From positions 1-64,000 of the forward strand of contig WYBL01000103.1 of NCBI GenBank assembly GCA_011526565.1: a stretch of DNA of 64,000 bases, given 5' to 3'. Source of the DNA: Acidobacteriota bacterium (lineage in GTDB: Bacteria > Acidobacteriota > Vicinamibacteria > Fen-336). Below, one piece after another: positions 37,461 to 46,532 of the stretch. Both the position numbers and the translations under genes were made by a program. How positions within the stretch are numbered: position 1 is the stretch's first letter; every line of letters starts with the position of its first letter. The notes under the pieces are model-generated. The model worked only from the letters and a program-made list of their open reading frames with translations, was not told the origin of the DNA and made no database searches.

Positions 37461-38399
37461 TCACACGACGTCCGAGTCTTCCGTGATGCCCTCGAAGAGG
37501 AACGTGGACAGGTAGCGCTCGCCCGTGTCGGGGAGCATCGCCAGCAGGACCGAGCCTTCCGGGGCCTTCTCCGCCACCTTGACGGCCGCGGCGAAGGTGC
37601 CGCCGGAGCTGAGGCCGCAGAAGATGCCCTCGCGCTGCGCCAGGGCGCGTGCCGCGTCGCGGGCTTCCACTTCGGTCACCAGCACCGTCTCGTCGACGAT
37701 GTCGCGGTTGAAGACGGCAGGCACGAAATCGGGGTTCCAGCCCTGCAGCTTGTGGGGCTGCCACTCCCCCTTGGAGACGATCGGGGCCGTCGCCGGCTCG
37801 GTGTAGACGATCCGGATCTCGGGCCGCGCCTTCTTCAGCATCTCTCCCACGCCGGTGATGGTGCCGCCGGTGCCGAGGCCGCTCACGAAGTAGTCGAGGC
37901 GGCGACCCGCGAAGTCGCGCAGGATCTCGGGGCCGGTCGTGTTGCGGTGGTAGGCGGGATTGGCGGGGTTCTCGAACTGCTGCGGCAGGAACCAGCCGCG
38001 CTCCTTCGCCAGCGCCTCGGCGCGGCGCACCATGCCGGACCCGCGCTCCGCGGCGGGCGTCAGCACGACCTTCGCGCCGAGCGCCTTCATCAGCTTGCGG
38101 CGCTCGACGCTGAAGCTGTCGGCCATCACCGCGACGAACGGGTAGCCCTTGGCCGCGCACACCATCGCCAGCGCGATGCCGGTGTTGCCGGAAGTGGGCT
38201 CGATCACGGTCTGTCCCGGCTTCAGCGCGCCCCGCCGCTCGGCGTCCTCGATCAGCGCCAGCGCCAGGCGGTCCTTCACCGAGCTCATCGGGTTGAAGGC
38301 CTCGCACTTGACGTAGAGCGTCGCGTGCTTCGGCCCCAGCTTGTTGACGCGGACGACCGGCGTGTTGCCGACGGTGCCGAGGATGTCGTCGTGGATCAC
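37461..38399 (-). CDS. cysK: Cysteine synthase (O-acetylserine sulfhydrylase)
   Basis: This 312-residue PLP enzyme makes cysteine from O-acetylserine and sulfide. The Schiff-base Lys42 is in MSSVKDR. The substrate loop TSGNTG is near 72, the phosphate-binding GTGGT near 177, and the cofactor N1-contact Ser in GLSSGG near 265. The GTG at 38399 has GGGAGG upstream, and a TACACT -10 box lies at 38450-38445. The sequence is closer to CysK/CysM than to cystathionine beta-synthase, with no CBS domain. Confidence 0.95.
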   Translation of the reverse strand: MIHDDILGTVGNTPVVRVNKLGPKHATLYVKCEAFNPMSSVKDRLALALIEDAERRGALKPGQTVIEPTSGNTGIALAMVCAAKGYPFVAVMADSFSVERRKLMKALGAKVVLTPAAERGSGMVRRAEALAKERGWFLPQQFENPANPAYHRNTTGPEILRDFAGRRLDYFVSGLGTGGTITGVGEMLKKARPEIRIVYTEPATAPIVSKGEWQPHKLQGWNPDFVPAVFNRDIVDETVLVTEVEARDAARALAQREGIFCGLSSGGTFAAAVKVAEKAPEGSVLLAMLPDTGERYLSTFLFEGITEDSDVV

Positions 38400-38467
38400 G
38401 TAACCTCCCGCCCAGAACCCGCCCCCCGCGCCCGGGATCTGCGCAGTGTAGGGGACGAACGCCGCGC

Positions 38468-39511
38468 TCAGGTCAGACGCGTCGGCTCCCAGCGCAGGCC
38501 GAGGTTGACGATGCGTTGCAGGAGATCGGGATAGGCGATGCCCGCCGACAGCGCCGACTGGGCGAAGTCCTCGTCGCGCGCGATCTGGGGGTTGGGGTTG
38601 GCCTCGATCACGTAGACCTCCCCCTGCGGCGTCAGGCGCAGGTCGATGCGGGCGCAGCCGGAGAGCAGCAGGTTGCGGTACACGCGGCGACAGACCTCGC
38701 CGATGCGGGTGACCAGTTCCGGTGGCAGGTCGCGGGCGGGGCCCGTCTCGATGCCGTGGCGCTCGCGGTAGGCCGCGCTCCACTTGAGGCGCTCGGTGGC
38801 GATCCGGCGCCGCTCCTCGGGCAGGTTCTCGAAGTGCAGCTCCCACACCGGCAGTACCTGGAGGCGGTCGTTGCCGAGGACGCCGACGTACAGCTCGCGG
38901 CCCTCGATGAAGCTCTCGACCAGGGCGTCGGTGCCGAGGTTGTCGTGGACGAAGCGCACCCGCTCGGCGAGCTTGTCGTCGTCTTCGACGACCGAGGCCT
39001 GGGAGATGCCCGCCGAGGCGTCGAGCGTCGCCGACTTGACGAACAGCGGGAAGCGCAGGCGCTTGGGACGGCGGAAGCGGCGCCCGCGCGGCGCGACGAC
39101 GAAGTCGGCGACCGGGATGCGGTGGTAGGTCAGCAGCTTCTTGGTCAGCGCCTTGTCGCGGCCGAGCAGCAGGCCGCGCGAGTTGCAGCCGGTGTAGGCG
39201 ATCCGCGACAGCTCCAGCCAGGCGACCACGTTGGTGTCCCAGCCGACCACCGCGTCGAACTCCTCGAGCAGGTTGAAGGCGATGTGGGGCTGGAACTCGT
39301 GCACGGCGCGGCGGATTTCGCCGAGGTTGCCGCCGACGCCGAGAGCGCGCACCTCGTGGCCGAGGCCGCGCAGGGTCGAGACCACGTCGTGCTCCGTCTT
39401 CCAGTCGGCCGTGGCGAGGTCGATGCCCGTCACGTCCGCGGGCGGCACCAGTGTCTCGTGCATCAGCGCCAGAATCCGCAGCCGCCGGCCGTTGCTGCGG
39501 CCGGCACTCAC
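38468..39511 (-). CDS. D-Ala-D-Ala-ligase-like ATP-grasp protein
   Basis: This 347-residue ATP-grasp enzyme has an N-terminal preATP-grasp domain with FNLLEEFDAVVGWDTNVVAW, then FPLFVKSATLDASAGISQAS (ATP-binding Lys and glycine loop), VESFIEGRELYVGVLGN and the Mg-binding RIDLRLTPQGEVYVIEANPNP near the C-terminus. It differs from Ddl in the substrate region and lacks cell-wall gene neighbours. The GTG start overlaps the stop of a metallopeptidase gene (GTGA). It is more likely a peptide or amino-acid ligase of unknown substrate than a second Ddl. Confidence 0.82.
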   Translation of the reverse strand: MSAGRSNGRRLRILALMHETLVPPADVTGIDLATADWKTEHDVVSTLRGLGHEVRALGVGGNLGEIRRAVHEFQPHIAFNLLEEFDAVVGWDTNVVAWLELSRIAYTGCNSRGLLLGRDKALTKKLLTYHRIPVADFVVAPRGRRFRRPKRLRFPLFVKSATLDASAGISQASVVEDDDKLAERVRFVHDNLGTDALVESFIEGRELYVGVLGNDRLQVLPVWELHFENLPEERRRIATERLKWSAAYRERHGIETGPARDLPPELVTRIGEVCRRVYRNLLLSGCARIDLRLTPQGEVYVIEANPNPQIARDEDFAQSALSAGIAYPDLLQRIVNLGLRWEPTRLT

Positions 39512-40560
39512 AGCGGCACCCGGTGGCGCCCCGTGTGGCGGTGCTTGAAGGTCTGGGCGGTGAGGGCGACGCCGAGGTCGAGCAGGGTCTCCGCCTCGCC
39601 GGCGACCAGGCGCAGCCCGAGCCGCCGGCAGCGCTCGATCATCGCCGCGATCACCTGGTCGATCGTGTAGGCGTACTCCCCCGTGAAGCGCCGGACCCGG
39701 CGGCGCAACACGGTGCGGTGGCGGGACAGGAACCGGGCGGCGCTCGGCTGTGCCGCGTGCGCGGGGTCCGCCGAGAACAGCTTGAGCAGGTCGCGCAGGT
39801 AGAAGTCCCCGTCCTCGTCGATCCGGTAATGACGGCGCTTGCGCGCGTAGTGCTCGCGCAACGTCTGGCGCAGCCGCGGCAGCGAGTCCTGGCGGCGGCG
39901 GGTGCGAACCAGCGGCGGCTGGTCGGCGATCTCGGCCATCAGCCGCTCGACGTACTCGAGCTTGTGCAGCGCCGGCCAACCCGCGTAGCGCACGCGCCAG
40001 TCGGACTCCGGCGTGAGCCACACGGCGAAGGTCTCGGCGAAATCTTCGTCCGGGTGACTCTGCGCGTAGCGCGACTCGAGGTGCAACACGTAGCTGCGGC
40101 TGTAGGGTCGCGGCTCGTAGTGGTCGGGATAGGGCTGCGAGCTGCGCCCGAAAAGCCGCACCCGCTCGCGGCGCTGGCGCAGGCGGTACGCGTTCTCGAG
40201 GGCGTGGCCCGCCTCGTGGCGCAGGATCTTCATGCACCACTCGGGCGTGCCGCCTTCGACCTCGAGCATCTGCGCCTGCTCCAGCCGCTCCAGCCGCGGA
40301 TGCGCGAGGTAGAACGGGATCGCCATGCCGGGCACGCCGTCGGGACAGAACCACTCGTCGGCCAGCCAGAAGTGGGGGCGGAAGCGCATCCCGCGCGCCT
40401 GCAGCTCGGCGGCGAGCTGCGCCAGGCGCGGCTCGAGGGCACTGCCCGCGATCGTCACGCCGAGGTCGCACAGCCGCAGGTCGAGGAGCTGCTCGTCACT
40501 CCAGCCCTCCCAGGCGGGACCGGAGGGCGGCGCGACCGTGGCGGGCGGCGCCTCCGTCAC
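39508..40560 (-). CDS. Putative zinc metallopeptidase (HExxH)
   Basis: This 350-residue soluble protein has the zinc motif in KILRHEAGHALENAYRL near 110-126 and a probable third ligand or supporting acid in DEDFAETFAVWL near 170-181. The rest is Arg-rich with no signal peptide, so a cytosolic protease acting on a peptide is likely. It overlaps the ATP-grasp gene and the small membrane protein gene by four bases each, forming a tight three-gene unit. The GTG start at 40560 is set by that overlap. Confidence 0.75.
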   Translation of the reverse strand: MTEAPPATVAPPSGPAWEGWSDEQLLDLRLCDLGVTIAGSALEPRLAQLAAELQARGMRFRPHFWLADEWFCPDGVPGMAIPFYLAHPRLERLEQAQMLEVEGGTPEWCMKILRHEAGHALENAYRLRQRRERVRLFGRSSQPYPDHYEPRPYSRSYVLHLESRYAQSHPDEDFAETFAVWLTPESDWRVRYAGWPALHKLEYVERLMAEIADQPPLVRTRRRQDSLPRLRQTLREHYARKRRHYRIDEDGDFYLRDLLKLFSADPAHAAQPSAARFLSRHRTVLRRRVRRFTGEYAYTIDQVIAAMIERCRRLGLRLVAGEAETLLDLGVALTAQTFKHRHTGRHRVPL

Positions 40561-40787
40561 GGGCCCGGGGGGCTTCCCTCGGGCACCCTCTTCCGGGTCC
40601 GCCAGGCGCCGAACACGACCGTCAGGAGCGCGAGCACCAGCTCGTCGAGGAACGGGATCGGGTCAGGCACGACGAAGTCGACGGCCAGCGCCGCCAGCAG
40701 CAGGCCGAACGCCCACGGGTAACGCAGGCGGCTCGCGACTTCACCTGCCACCTGCTGCGCGGGGGAACCGGGTGCGGGGCGCTCCAT
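40557..40787 (-). CDS. Small membrane protein, DUF6116-like
   Basis: This 76-residue protein has two short hydrophobic segments around VDFVVPDPIPFLDELVLALL (residues ~25-63) and charged ends. The VPDPIPFLDEL core recalls DUF6116 proteins of unknown function. The ATG at 40787 has no ribosome binding site, but a TAGAAT box ends eight bases upstream. Confidence 0.65.
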   Translation of the reverse strand: MERPAPGSPAQQVAGEVASRLRYPWAFGLLLAALAVDFVVPDPIPFLDELVLALLTVVFGAWRTRKRVPEGSPPGP

Positions 40788-40794
40788 GGCCGTG

Positions 40795-40800
40795 ATTCTA
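40795..40800 (-). promoter_or_regulatory. TAGAAT -10-like box 7 bases before an ATG
   Basis: TAGAAT (which includes the stop codon of the upstream gene) then CACGGCC then ATG at 40787. This is a leaderless-type arrangement for the small membrane protein, metallopeptidase and ATP-grasp genes. Confidence 0.5.
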
Positions 40801-41232
40801 TGCCCCGGGAACCGCGGCGGAGGGCCGCACGCGCTCGGCGAGGCGGCCCCCGAGCCAGGCCATCGGCATGTAGGCGCCCAGCAGGTCGAGCGCGATGAAC
40901 CAGGCCGGCGCGGGAATCATGCTGGCGGCCATCAGCCCGCCGGCGAAGCCGAAGCCGCCTACCCCCCAGGCGAGCGGCCAGCGGCGGCTGGCCGCCAGCA
41001 GGTGGACGAGGAACGCGCCCACCAGCGATCCTGCCGCATGGGCCAGCCACGGGAAGACGAAGTGGCGGGGCTGGAACAGGTGCACGCTGTCGGCGAGCTT
41101 CGCCGGGTCCGTCACGTCGACGCCCGCGGGCGGCGGGAACACGGACGGCCCGAGCGCCACCAGCGACAGGTTGACGACGGCGCCCGCCACGAGCGCGATC
41201 ACCAGGGCGAGCAGGTTGCGGAGCAGGGGCAT
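40798..41232 (-). CDS. Four-helix membrane protein of unknown function
   Basis: This 144-residue integral membrane protein has hydrophobic segments near residues 4-26, 60-80, 86-106 and 108-128. The loop between the first two contains PAGVDVTDPAKLADSVHLFQ, a pattern seen in small conserved membrane proteins without assigned function. The ATG at 41232 lacks a Shine-Dalgarno sequence and is preceded by TAGGAT. Confidence 0.7.
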   Translation of the reverse strand: MPLLRNLLALVIALVAGAVVNLSLVALGPSVFPPPAGVDVTDPAKLADSVHLFQPRHFVFPWLAHAAGSLVGAFLVHLLAASRRWPLAWGVGGFGFAGGLMAASMIPAPAWFIALDLLGAYMPMAWLGGRLAERVRPSAAVPGA

Positions 41233-41237
41233 GCCGG

Positions 41238-41243
41238 ATCCTA
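41238..41243 (-). promoter_or_regulatory. TAGGAT -10-like box 5 bases before an ATG
   Basis: TAGGAT, CCGGC, then the ATG at 41232 on the minus strand; no ribosome binding site is present. Confidence 0.45.
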
Positions 41244-41296
41244 GCCCGCGCCGGACCCAGTTCGGGTAACGTACCGCTTTCCCGAGAGGTGGCTCC

Positions 41297-42214
41297 GTGG
41301 CCGGTTCTTCGCTGCTCGCGCTGATCGACGACATCGCGACGATCCTCGACGACGTCGCCGTGCTGACCAAGGTGGCGGCCAAGAAGACGGCCGGCGTGCT
41401 GGGCGACGACCTGGCCCTCAACGCGGAGCAGGTCACGGGCGTGCGCGCCGACCGCGAGCTGCCGGTGGTGTGGGCGGTGGCGAAGGGCTCGCTCGTCAAC
41501 AAGGCGATCCTGGTGCCGGCGGCGCTCGCGATCGCGGCGGTGGCCCCCTGGGCGATCACGCCGCTGCTGATGCTCGGCGGCGCGTTCCTCTGCTTCGAGG
41601 GCTTCGAGAAGGTCGCCCACAAGGTGCTGCACCCCCCCGAAAAAGTGGAGGCCGGGCGCGAAGAACTGAAACAGGCGCTGCTCGACCCGAACGTCGACCT
41701 GATGGCCCTGGAGAAGGACAAGATCAAGGGCGCCGTGCGCACCGACTTCATCCTCTCGGCAGAGATCATCGTGATCACGCTGGGCACGGTGTCGGGGGCC
41801 ACGTTCGGCAAGCAGGTGGGCGTGCTCGTGGGAATCGCACTACTGATGACGGTCGGCGTCTACGGCCTGGTCGCCGGCATCGTCAAGCTCGACGACGCGG
41901 GCCTGGCGCTCAGCCGCCGCGCCGACGCCTTCTCCCGCGCGGTCGGCGCGGGCCTGCTGGCGGCGGCCCCGGGCCTGATGCGGCTGCTCTCGGTCGCCGG
42001 AACGGCGGCGATGTTCCTGGTCGGCGGCGGCATCCTCGCCCACGGCATCCCGCCGATCCACCACTTCGTGCAGGAGCTCGAGCAGGGCGCCGGCCCCCTG
42101 GCGGCCGTCGGCCCCACGCTCGTCAACGCGCTGGTCGGCGTCGTCGCCGGCGGCCTGATCGTCATGGTCCTGACCGCGATCCAGAAGTTCCGGAACCCCG
42201 AAGCGGCGCACTGA
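41297..42214 (+). CDS. DUF808 family membrane protein (YedI-like)
   Basis: This 305-residue inner-membrane protein begins with the family signature SSLLALIDDIATILDDVAVL and TKVAAKKTAGVLGDDLALNA. It continues with about six membrane helices and the conserved GAFLCFEGFEKVAHKVLH. The function is unknown. The GTG start at 41297 follows GAGAGGTGG, and TAACGT about 25 bases upstream is a possible -10 box. Confidence 0.88.
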   Translation: MAGSSLLALIDDIATILDDVAVLTKVAAKKTAGVLGDDLALNAEQVTGVRADRELPVVWAVAKGSLVNKAILVPAALAIAAVAPWAITPLLMLGGAFLCFEGFEKVAHKVLHPPEKVEAGREELKQALLDPNVDLMALEKDKIKGAVRTDFILSAEIIVITLGTVSGATFGKQVGVLVGIALLMTVGVYGLVAGIVKLDDAGLALSRRADAFSRAVGAGLLAAAPGLMRLLSVAGTAAMFLVGGGILAHGIPPIHHFVQELEQGAGPLAAVGPTLVNALVGVVAGGLIVMVLTAIQKFRNPEAAH

Positions 42215-42475
42215 CGTTGCGGACCGCGGGCCGCGTCGCCCTGTTCGACTTTGGCCGTTGCCGCGGTTGGGGGCTGGACGCGCCACTTCGCGTTCTCGCC
42301 CGAGGTCACTCGCTGTTGCGTGTCCCCTGGCGGTGACGGGGCTCACGCCGCGACCGCGCCTCCAGGGTCGTTGAAACCGTTGGTGTTGTGGCTTCGCTGC
42401 GCAGCGGCACGCCCGTTGCTTCACCGTAGGTAGCCTGTCGGTGCTACCTTCCGCCGACCAGGGGGGCCGCGCGCG
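42215..42475. other. Intergenic region with a hairpin
   Basis: No convincing gene is seen in these 261 bases. Near the right end GGTAGC (42429-42434) and GCTACC (42443-42448) form an inverted repeat with an 8-base loop, just upstream of the VWFA gene. It may be an operator or part of the promoter region. Confidence 0.4.
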
Positions 42476-44565
42476 ATGACACGATCCGCCTTCAGCGCCA
42501 GTGTGGCCGTAGTGGCAAGCCTGGCCGCCGCGCAGACACCGGTTCCGGAGTTCCGCAGCGAAGTGACCTACGTCGAGGTCGACGTGCGCGTGACGGACCA
42601 GCGAGGCGACTTCGTGCGCGGGCTGACGCTGGACGACTTCGAGTTGCTCGAGGATGGCAAGCCGCGGGCCATCGCCGCGTTCAACCTCGTGGATCTACCG
42701 ATCGAGTCAGCCGAGGCCGACCTCTCGGGCCGCGCGACACCCCCTCCGCCCGACGTCCGCAGCAACGCGCGCCCGTTCGCGGGGCGCGTCTACGTGATGG
42801 TGATCGACGACACCCACACCCGCTTCAGCCGCACCACGCTGGCGCGCCGCGCCGCGCGCCAGTTCATCGAACAGCGGCTGGCCGACGACGACCTGATGGC
42901 GGTCGTGCACACGGCCGGTCCGCGCGGAGCCAGTCAGGAGCTGACGAGCGATAAGGCGCTGCTGCTGGCCTCCGTCGACCGGACACTGGGCCGCGGGCTG
43001 CGCTCGGCGACGGCGGCCCGCCTCGACCTGCACTCCTCGACGGCGAACGTGCAGTTGCGGTCGGGGGCCGTCGGCCCAGCGCCCGTGTCGTCGGGCGGCG
43101 AATCGGCCGCCCCCGCCACGAATCCCGAAGATCCCGACAAGCTGCTGCGCCTTCAGACGCTCGCAACACGCTGGACACCTTGCGCGGTGTCGCCGAGTGG
43201 CTCGCGGCCGTTCGCGGCCGACGCAAGGCGATCCTCTTCGTCAGCGAGGGGTTCCGCCAAGACATACTCACCGACCACGTGGGACCCTGGATCCTCGAGG
43301 CCACCCGTGAGGTGATCTCCGCGGCAGCACGGGCCAACGTCGTCTTCTACGGCATCGATCCCCGAGGCCTCACGACCCTGGCGGACGAGGGCATCGAGAT
43401 GGGCGCGCCGCCCCTCACGGAAGACCCGCTGCTCAGCATCAATCGCGGGCTGGCCGACGAACTCCGCTCGTCACAGCGGGGGCTGCAGATGCTCTCCGAG
43501 GAGACCGGCGGTTTCGCCGTCCTCGACACCAACCAGTTCGATGGCGCCTTCGAGCGAATCGTCCGCGAGAACAGCAGCTACTACGTGCTCGCCTACCAGC
43601 CGCCCGACCACAAGCCGGACGGCAGGTCCCACAAGATCGAGGTGCGCGTCAGGCGCCCCGGACTGAAGGCCGAACACCGCCGCAGCTACGCTTCGCCGCG
43701 CGGCAAGCCCAGGATGGCGGACGAGCCGAAGGGCAACCCCCGGATTCACGCGGCGCTGAGCAGCCCGCTGCCGGTGAGCGGGCTGACGCTCGCGGCGTTC
43801 GCGGCGCCCTTCCGCGCGAGGTCGGGCGAGGGCGCGTCGGTGCTGATCGGCACGGAGGTCAGCGGCCGCGACCTGAGCCTCGCCGAAGCGGGCCAGCTCG
43901 AGATCTCGTCGATGGCCGTGGACGCCCAGGGCGAAGTGCGCGGCGGCTCGACGGAGACCGTCTCCTTCTCGCTGCGGCCCGAGACACGCGACCGCATCCG
44001 CGGGACGGGGTTGCGGGTGTTCAGCCGCTTCGAGCTGCCACCCGGGCGCCACCAGCTCCGCGTCGCCGCCCACGACGCCGGCAACGATCGCACCGGTTCG
44101 GTGTTGATGGACCTGTCGATCCCCGACTTCGCCAAGGCTCCGCTCTCGGTCAGCGGCATCGCGATCGCTTCGGCGATGGCCCAGACGACGCCGACCGCAC
44201 GCCCGGACCCTGAACTGGGGCAGGCTCTTCCCGCCGCGCCGGCTGCGTGGCGAGAGTTCCTCCGCGACGACCAGGTCGTCGCCTACGCGGAGGTGTACGA
44301 CAACGAGCCGGCGCCTCACACGCTCGAGGTCACGACCACCGTGACCCGGCTGGACGACGGGAGCGTCGTGTCACGCAGCAGCCAGGAGCACGCGTCCGAC
44401 TCCCTGCAGGAGCGCAAGGTCGGCGTCACCGCCACGCTGCCGCTGCCCGACCTCGACGACGGGACCTACGTGCTGAAGATCGCGGCCCGCACCCGCCACG
44501 GCGGCGCCACGGCCGAACGCGAAGTGCCGTTCACGGTCGTCGGCACGGGCCCGACACCGGAGTAG
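42476..44565 (+). pseudogene. VWFA-related domain protein, split by a frameshift
   Basis: The N-terminal half (signal peptide, TYVEVDVRVTDQRGDFVRGL, DFELLEDGKP, VYVMVIDDTHTRF) and the C-terminal half (GVAEWLAAVRGRRKAILFVS, GGFAVLDTNQFDGAFERIV, SSYYVLAYQPPDHKPDGRSH) belong to one VWFA-related Acidobacterial-domain protein of ~695 residues. They are in different frames. The shift lies between 43150 and 43180, near CGCAACACGCTGGACACC. No slippery heptamer is obvious, so a mutation or assembly error is likelier than programmed shifting. The Asp of the VIDDTHT motif takes the MIDAS position. Confidence 0.75.
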
Positions 44566-44582
44566 CCGTGGAGGGCACTGAC

Positions 44583-45635
44583 GTGCGCACCGCTGCCCTC
44601 CTCGCGCTGCTCGCCATCGCCGCCCCCGCGGCCGGAGGGCAGACGCTGGCGGAACTCGCGGAGCGCCACCTCGCCGGCGACCCCGCCGCACTGGACACGA
44701 TCGCAGGCTGGAGTCGTGACGACGTGCGACGCGCTCGGAACGCGTCGGGACGGATCGAAGGCCGCTGGCCGTGCGCCGCCGTCGCGTTGCTGGTCGAAGA
44801 CGTACGGCACCAGCGGCGTCGCACGCCAGCCGAGCAGCGGCTGCGTCTGGGCATCGCGCGGGATTTGGCGGCGAGCGCGGTCGCACGCGAGGGCTGTGAT
44901 GTCGAGGCCGCACGGCCGTTACTCCCCTTGCTGGTGGGGCTCGCGTCGCTGGCCGAAGGCCACCTCATCGAAGCGATCGAACTGCTCTCGGATGCCGCGG
45001 ATGGGCATCCTTCCGACGCGGCCCTGCTCACGGCCCACGCCAGCGCCCTGGACGCGATCGCCAGCCTGCGCGAGTTCGAGCCGCCTCCGGGCCGCCGACC
45101 GGTCGCCGCGATGTACGGACGGGAGACGCTCGTCGAGAGCACGGACGGCGTGAAGCGCTCGGTCCGGCTGCCGAACGTCACGCCCGCGGCGCTCGAGGGG
45201 CGCCTGCGGAAGGCGATCGAGGCCGATCCCGACGCTGCGGAAGCTCGCCTGCGGCTCGGCTGCGTGCTGGTGCGCAACGGCGCGGCGACGGCGGCGATCC
45301 CGGAACTCGAGCGGGCCCGGGGCGCCGCCGAGTCGCCCCGCCAGGGGTATCTCGCCCGCTTGTGCCTGGGCCAGGCGCGCGAGCTTTCAGGGGACCCACA
45401 GGGCGCAGAGCATGACTACGTCGCCGCTGCGGGGCTCGTCCCGGGCGGCGGCCAGTCGGCGTGGCTCGGCGCCGCGCGCGCCGCGCGGAGCCGCGGCGCA
45501 GGGGCCTCCGCGCAGGCACACCTCGAGCGCGCGCTGCAGGTGGACACCGCCGATCCCTGGCTCGACTACCCGATGGGACAGCCCGAGCGGCGAGCGGCGC
45601 TGGCAGCCGAACTGATCGCGAAGCTTCGGCCGTGA
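44583..45635 (+). CDS. Secreted TPR-containing protein
   Basis: This 350-residue protein has a signal peptide (ALLALLAIAAPAAGGQ). TPR-like helices are clearest at ~215-330 (EADPDAAEARLRLGCVLVRN, GYLARLCLGQARELSGDPQG). The function is not recognised. The GTG at 44583 has GGAGGG seven bases upstream, and the gene overlaps the next VWFA gene by four bases. It is probably a periplasmic scaffold working with the flanking VWFA proteins. Confidence 0.75.
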   Translation: MRTAALLALLAIAAPAAGGQTLAELAERHLAGDPAALDTIAGWSRDDVRRARNASGRIEGRWPCAAVALLVEDVRHQRRRTPAEQRLRLGIARDLAASAVAREGCDVEAARPLLPLLVGLASLAEGHLIEAIELLSDAADGHPSDAALLTAHASALDAIASLREFEPPPGRRPVAAMYGRETLVESTDGVKRSVRLPNVTPAALEGRLRKAIEADPDAAEARLRLGCVLVRNGAATAAIPELERARGAAESPRQGYLARLCLGQARELSGDPQGAEHDYVAAAGLVPGGGQSAWLGAARAARSRGAGASAQAHLERALQVDTADPWLDYPMGQPERRAALAAELIAKLRP

Positions 45636-46522
45636 TCGCCGAAATGGCCGTTGCGGGGCTGCTCGCCCAGGCCCCGGCCACCTTTGCCGTGGACACCGAA
45701 ACCGTGCATCTCGACGTGCTGGTGACGGACCGCCAGCGGCCCGTGGCGGGACTGGGGGCGAGCGATTTCGTCGTGCGCGACAACGGCGTCGTCCAGACCG
45801 TGCGCCTCGTCGAGCGGGGAGCGGCGCCGCTGACAGCGGTCCTGTTGCTCGACCTCTCGTGGAGCGTGGCAGGCGAGCGGCTCGCGCAGGTCAAGCGGGC
45901 AGCGGATGCGTTTCTCACCCCGCTCGCCGAGCGGGATCGCGTGGGAGTGGTCGCGGTTCGGCACGACGTCAGCCTGGTCACGCCGCCGAGCACCGACCGG
46001 GCGCAGGTGCGATCGGCTCTGCAGTCGCTGAAGGCCGGCGGGTTCACGTCGATCGTCGATGCGGCCTGGGTGGGCCTCGCGCGCGACTGGGGGCCTGGAC
46101 GGACGGTGCTGGTCCTGTTCTCGGACGGCGAGGACAGCACCAGCTTCCTGGCGAACGACGACGTCCTGCAAGCGGCGCGCGAGTCGAACGCTCAGCTCCA
46201 CGTCGTCGCCTTGCCGAGGCCGCCGCCTCCCTGGATGAGCAACCCCGGGTTTCTCCGGGAGGACACCAGTCAGGAGTACCTGCTGCGACGGGCCGCGGAG
46301 ATCACGGGAGGGCGTTTCGTGAGGGCGCCAGAGTCCGCCGCGCTGGAACGCCTGTTTCGCGAGATCGCCGAGTCGGTCACGGCGCGCTACGTGCTCGCCT
46401 ACGAGCCTTCCGGGCCACGTGAGGGACGACACGAGATCAAGGTCTCGGTGCGCCGCCCCGGCTCGAAGGTCTCCCACCGCCGCGAGTACGTGGTGCCTGC
46501 GCCGGCGCCCGAGCGACGCTAG
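45632..46522 (+). CDS. VWFA-related domain protein
   Basis: This 296-residue protein has a short N-terminal hydrophobic segment. The VWFA-related Acidobacterial domain then begins at FAVDTETVHLDVLVTDRQRP. The MIDAS-type DLSWSV lies near 75, LVLFSDGEDSTSF near 163, and the C-terminal YVLAYEPSGPREGRHEIKVS is typical of the family. The start is GTG at 45632 within GTGA. It is probably exported and metal-dependent in ligand binding; the ligand is unknown. Confidence 0.85.
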   Translation: MIAEMAVAGLLAQAPATFAVDTETVHLDVLVTDRQRPVAGLGASDFVVRDNGVVQTVRLVERGAAPLTAVLLLDLSWSVAGERLAQVKRAADAFLTPLAERDRVGVVAVRHDVSLVTPPSTDRAQVRSALQSLKAGGFTSIVDAAWVGLARDWGPGRTVLVLFSDGEDSTSFLANDDVLQAARESNAQLHVVALPRPPPPWMSNPGFLREDTSQEYLLRRAAEITGGRFVRAPESAALERLFREIAESVTARYVLAYEPSGPREGRHEIKVSVRRPGSKVSHRREYVVPAPAPERR

Positions 46523-46525
46523 ACT
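46520..46525 (+). promoter_or_regulatory. TAGACT -10-like box 7 bases before a TTG start
   Basis: TAGACT, GCACCAC, then TTG at 46533. The box overlaps the stop codon of the VWFA gene and there is no ribosome binding site. Confidence 0.4.
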
Positions 46526-46532
46526 GCACCAC

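Noticed and set aside
38468..39511. A second D-alanine-D-alanine ligase for peptidoglycan
   Set aside because: The substrate region is unlike Ddl, and the gene is coupled to a metallopeptidase rather than to mur genes.
43150..43180. Programmed ribosomal frameshift in the VWFA gene
   Set aside because: No X-XXY-YYZ slippery heptamer or following structure is evident; a mutation or assembly error is simpler.
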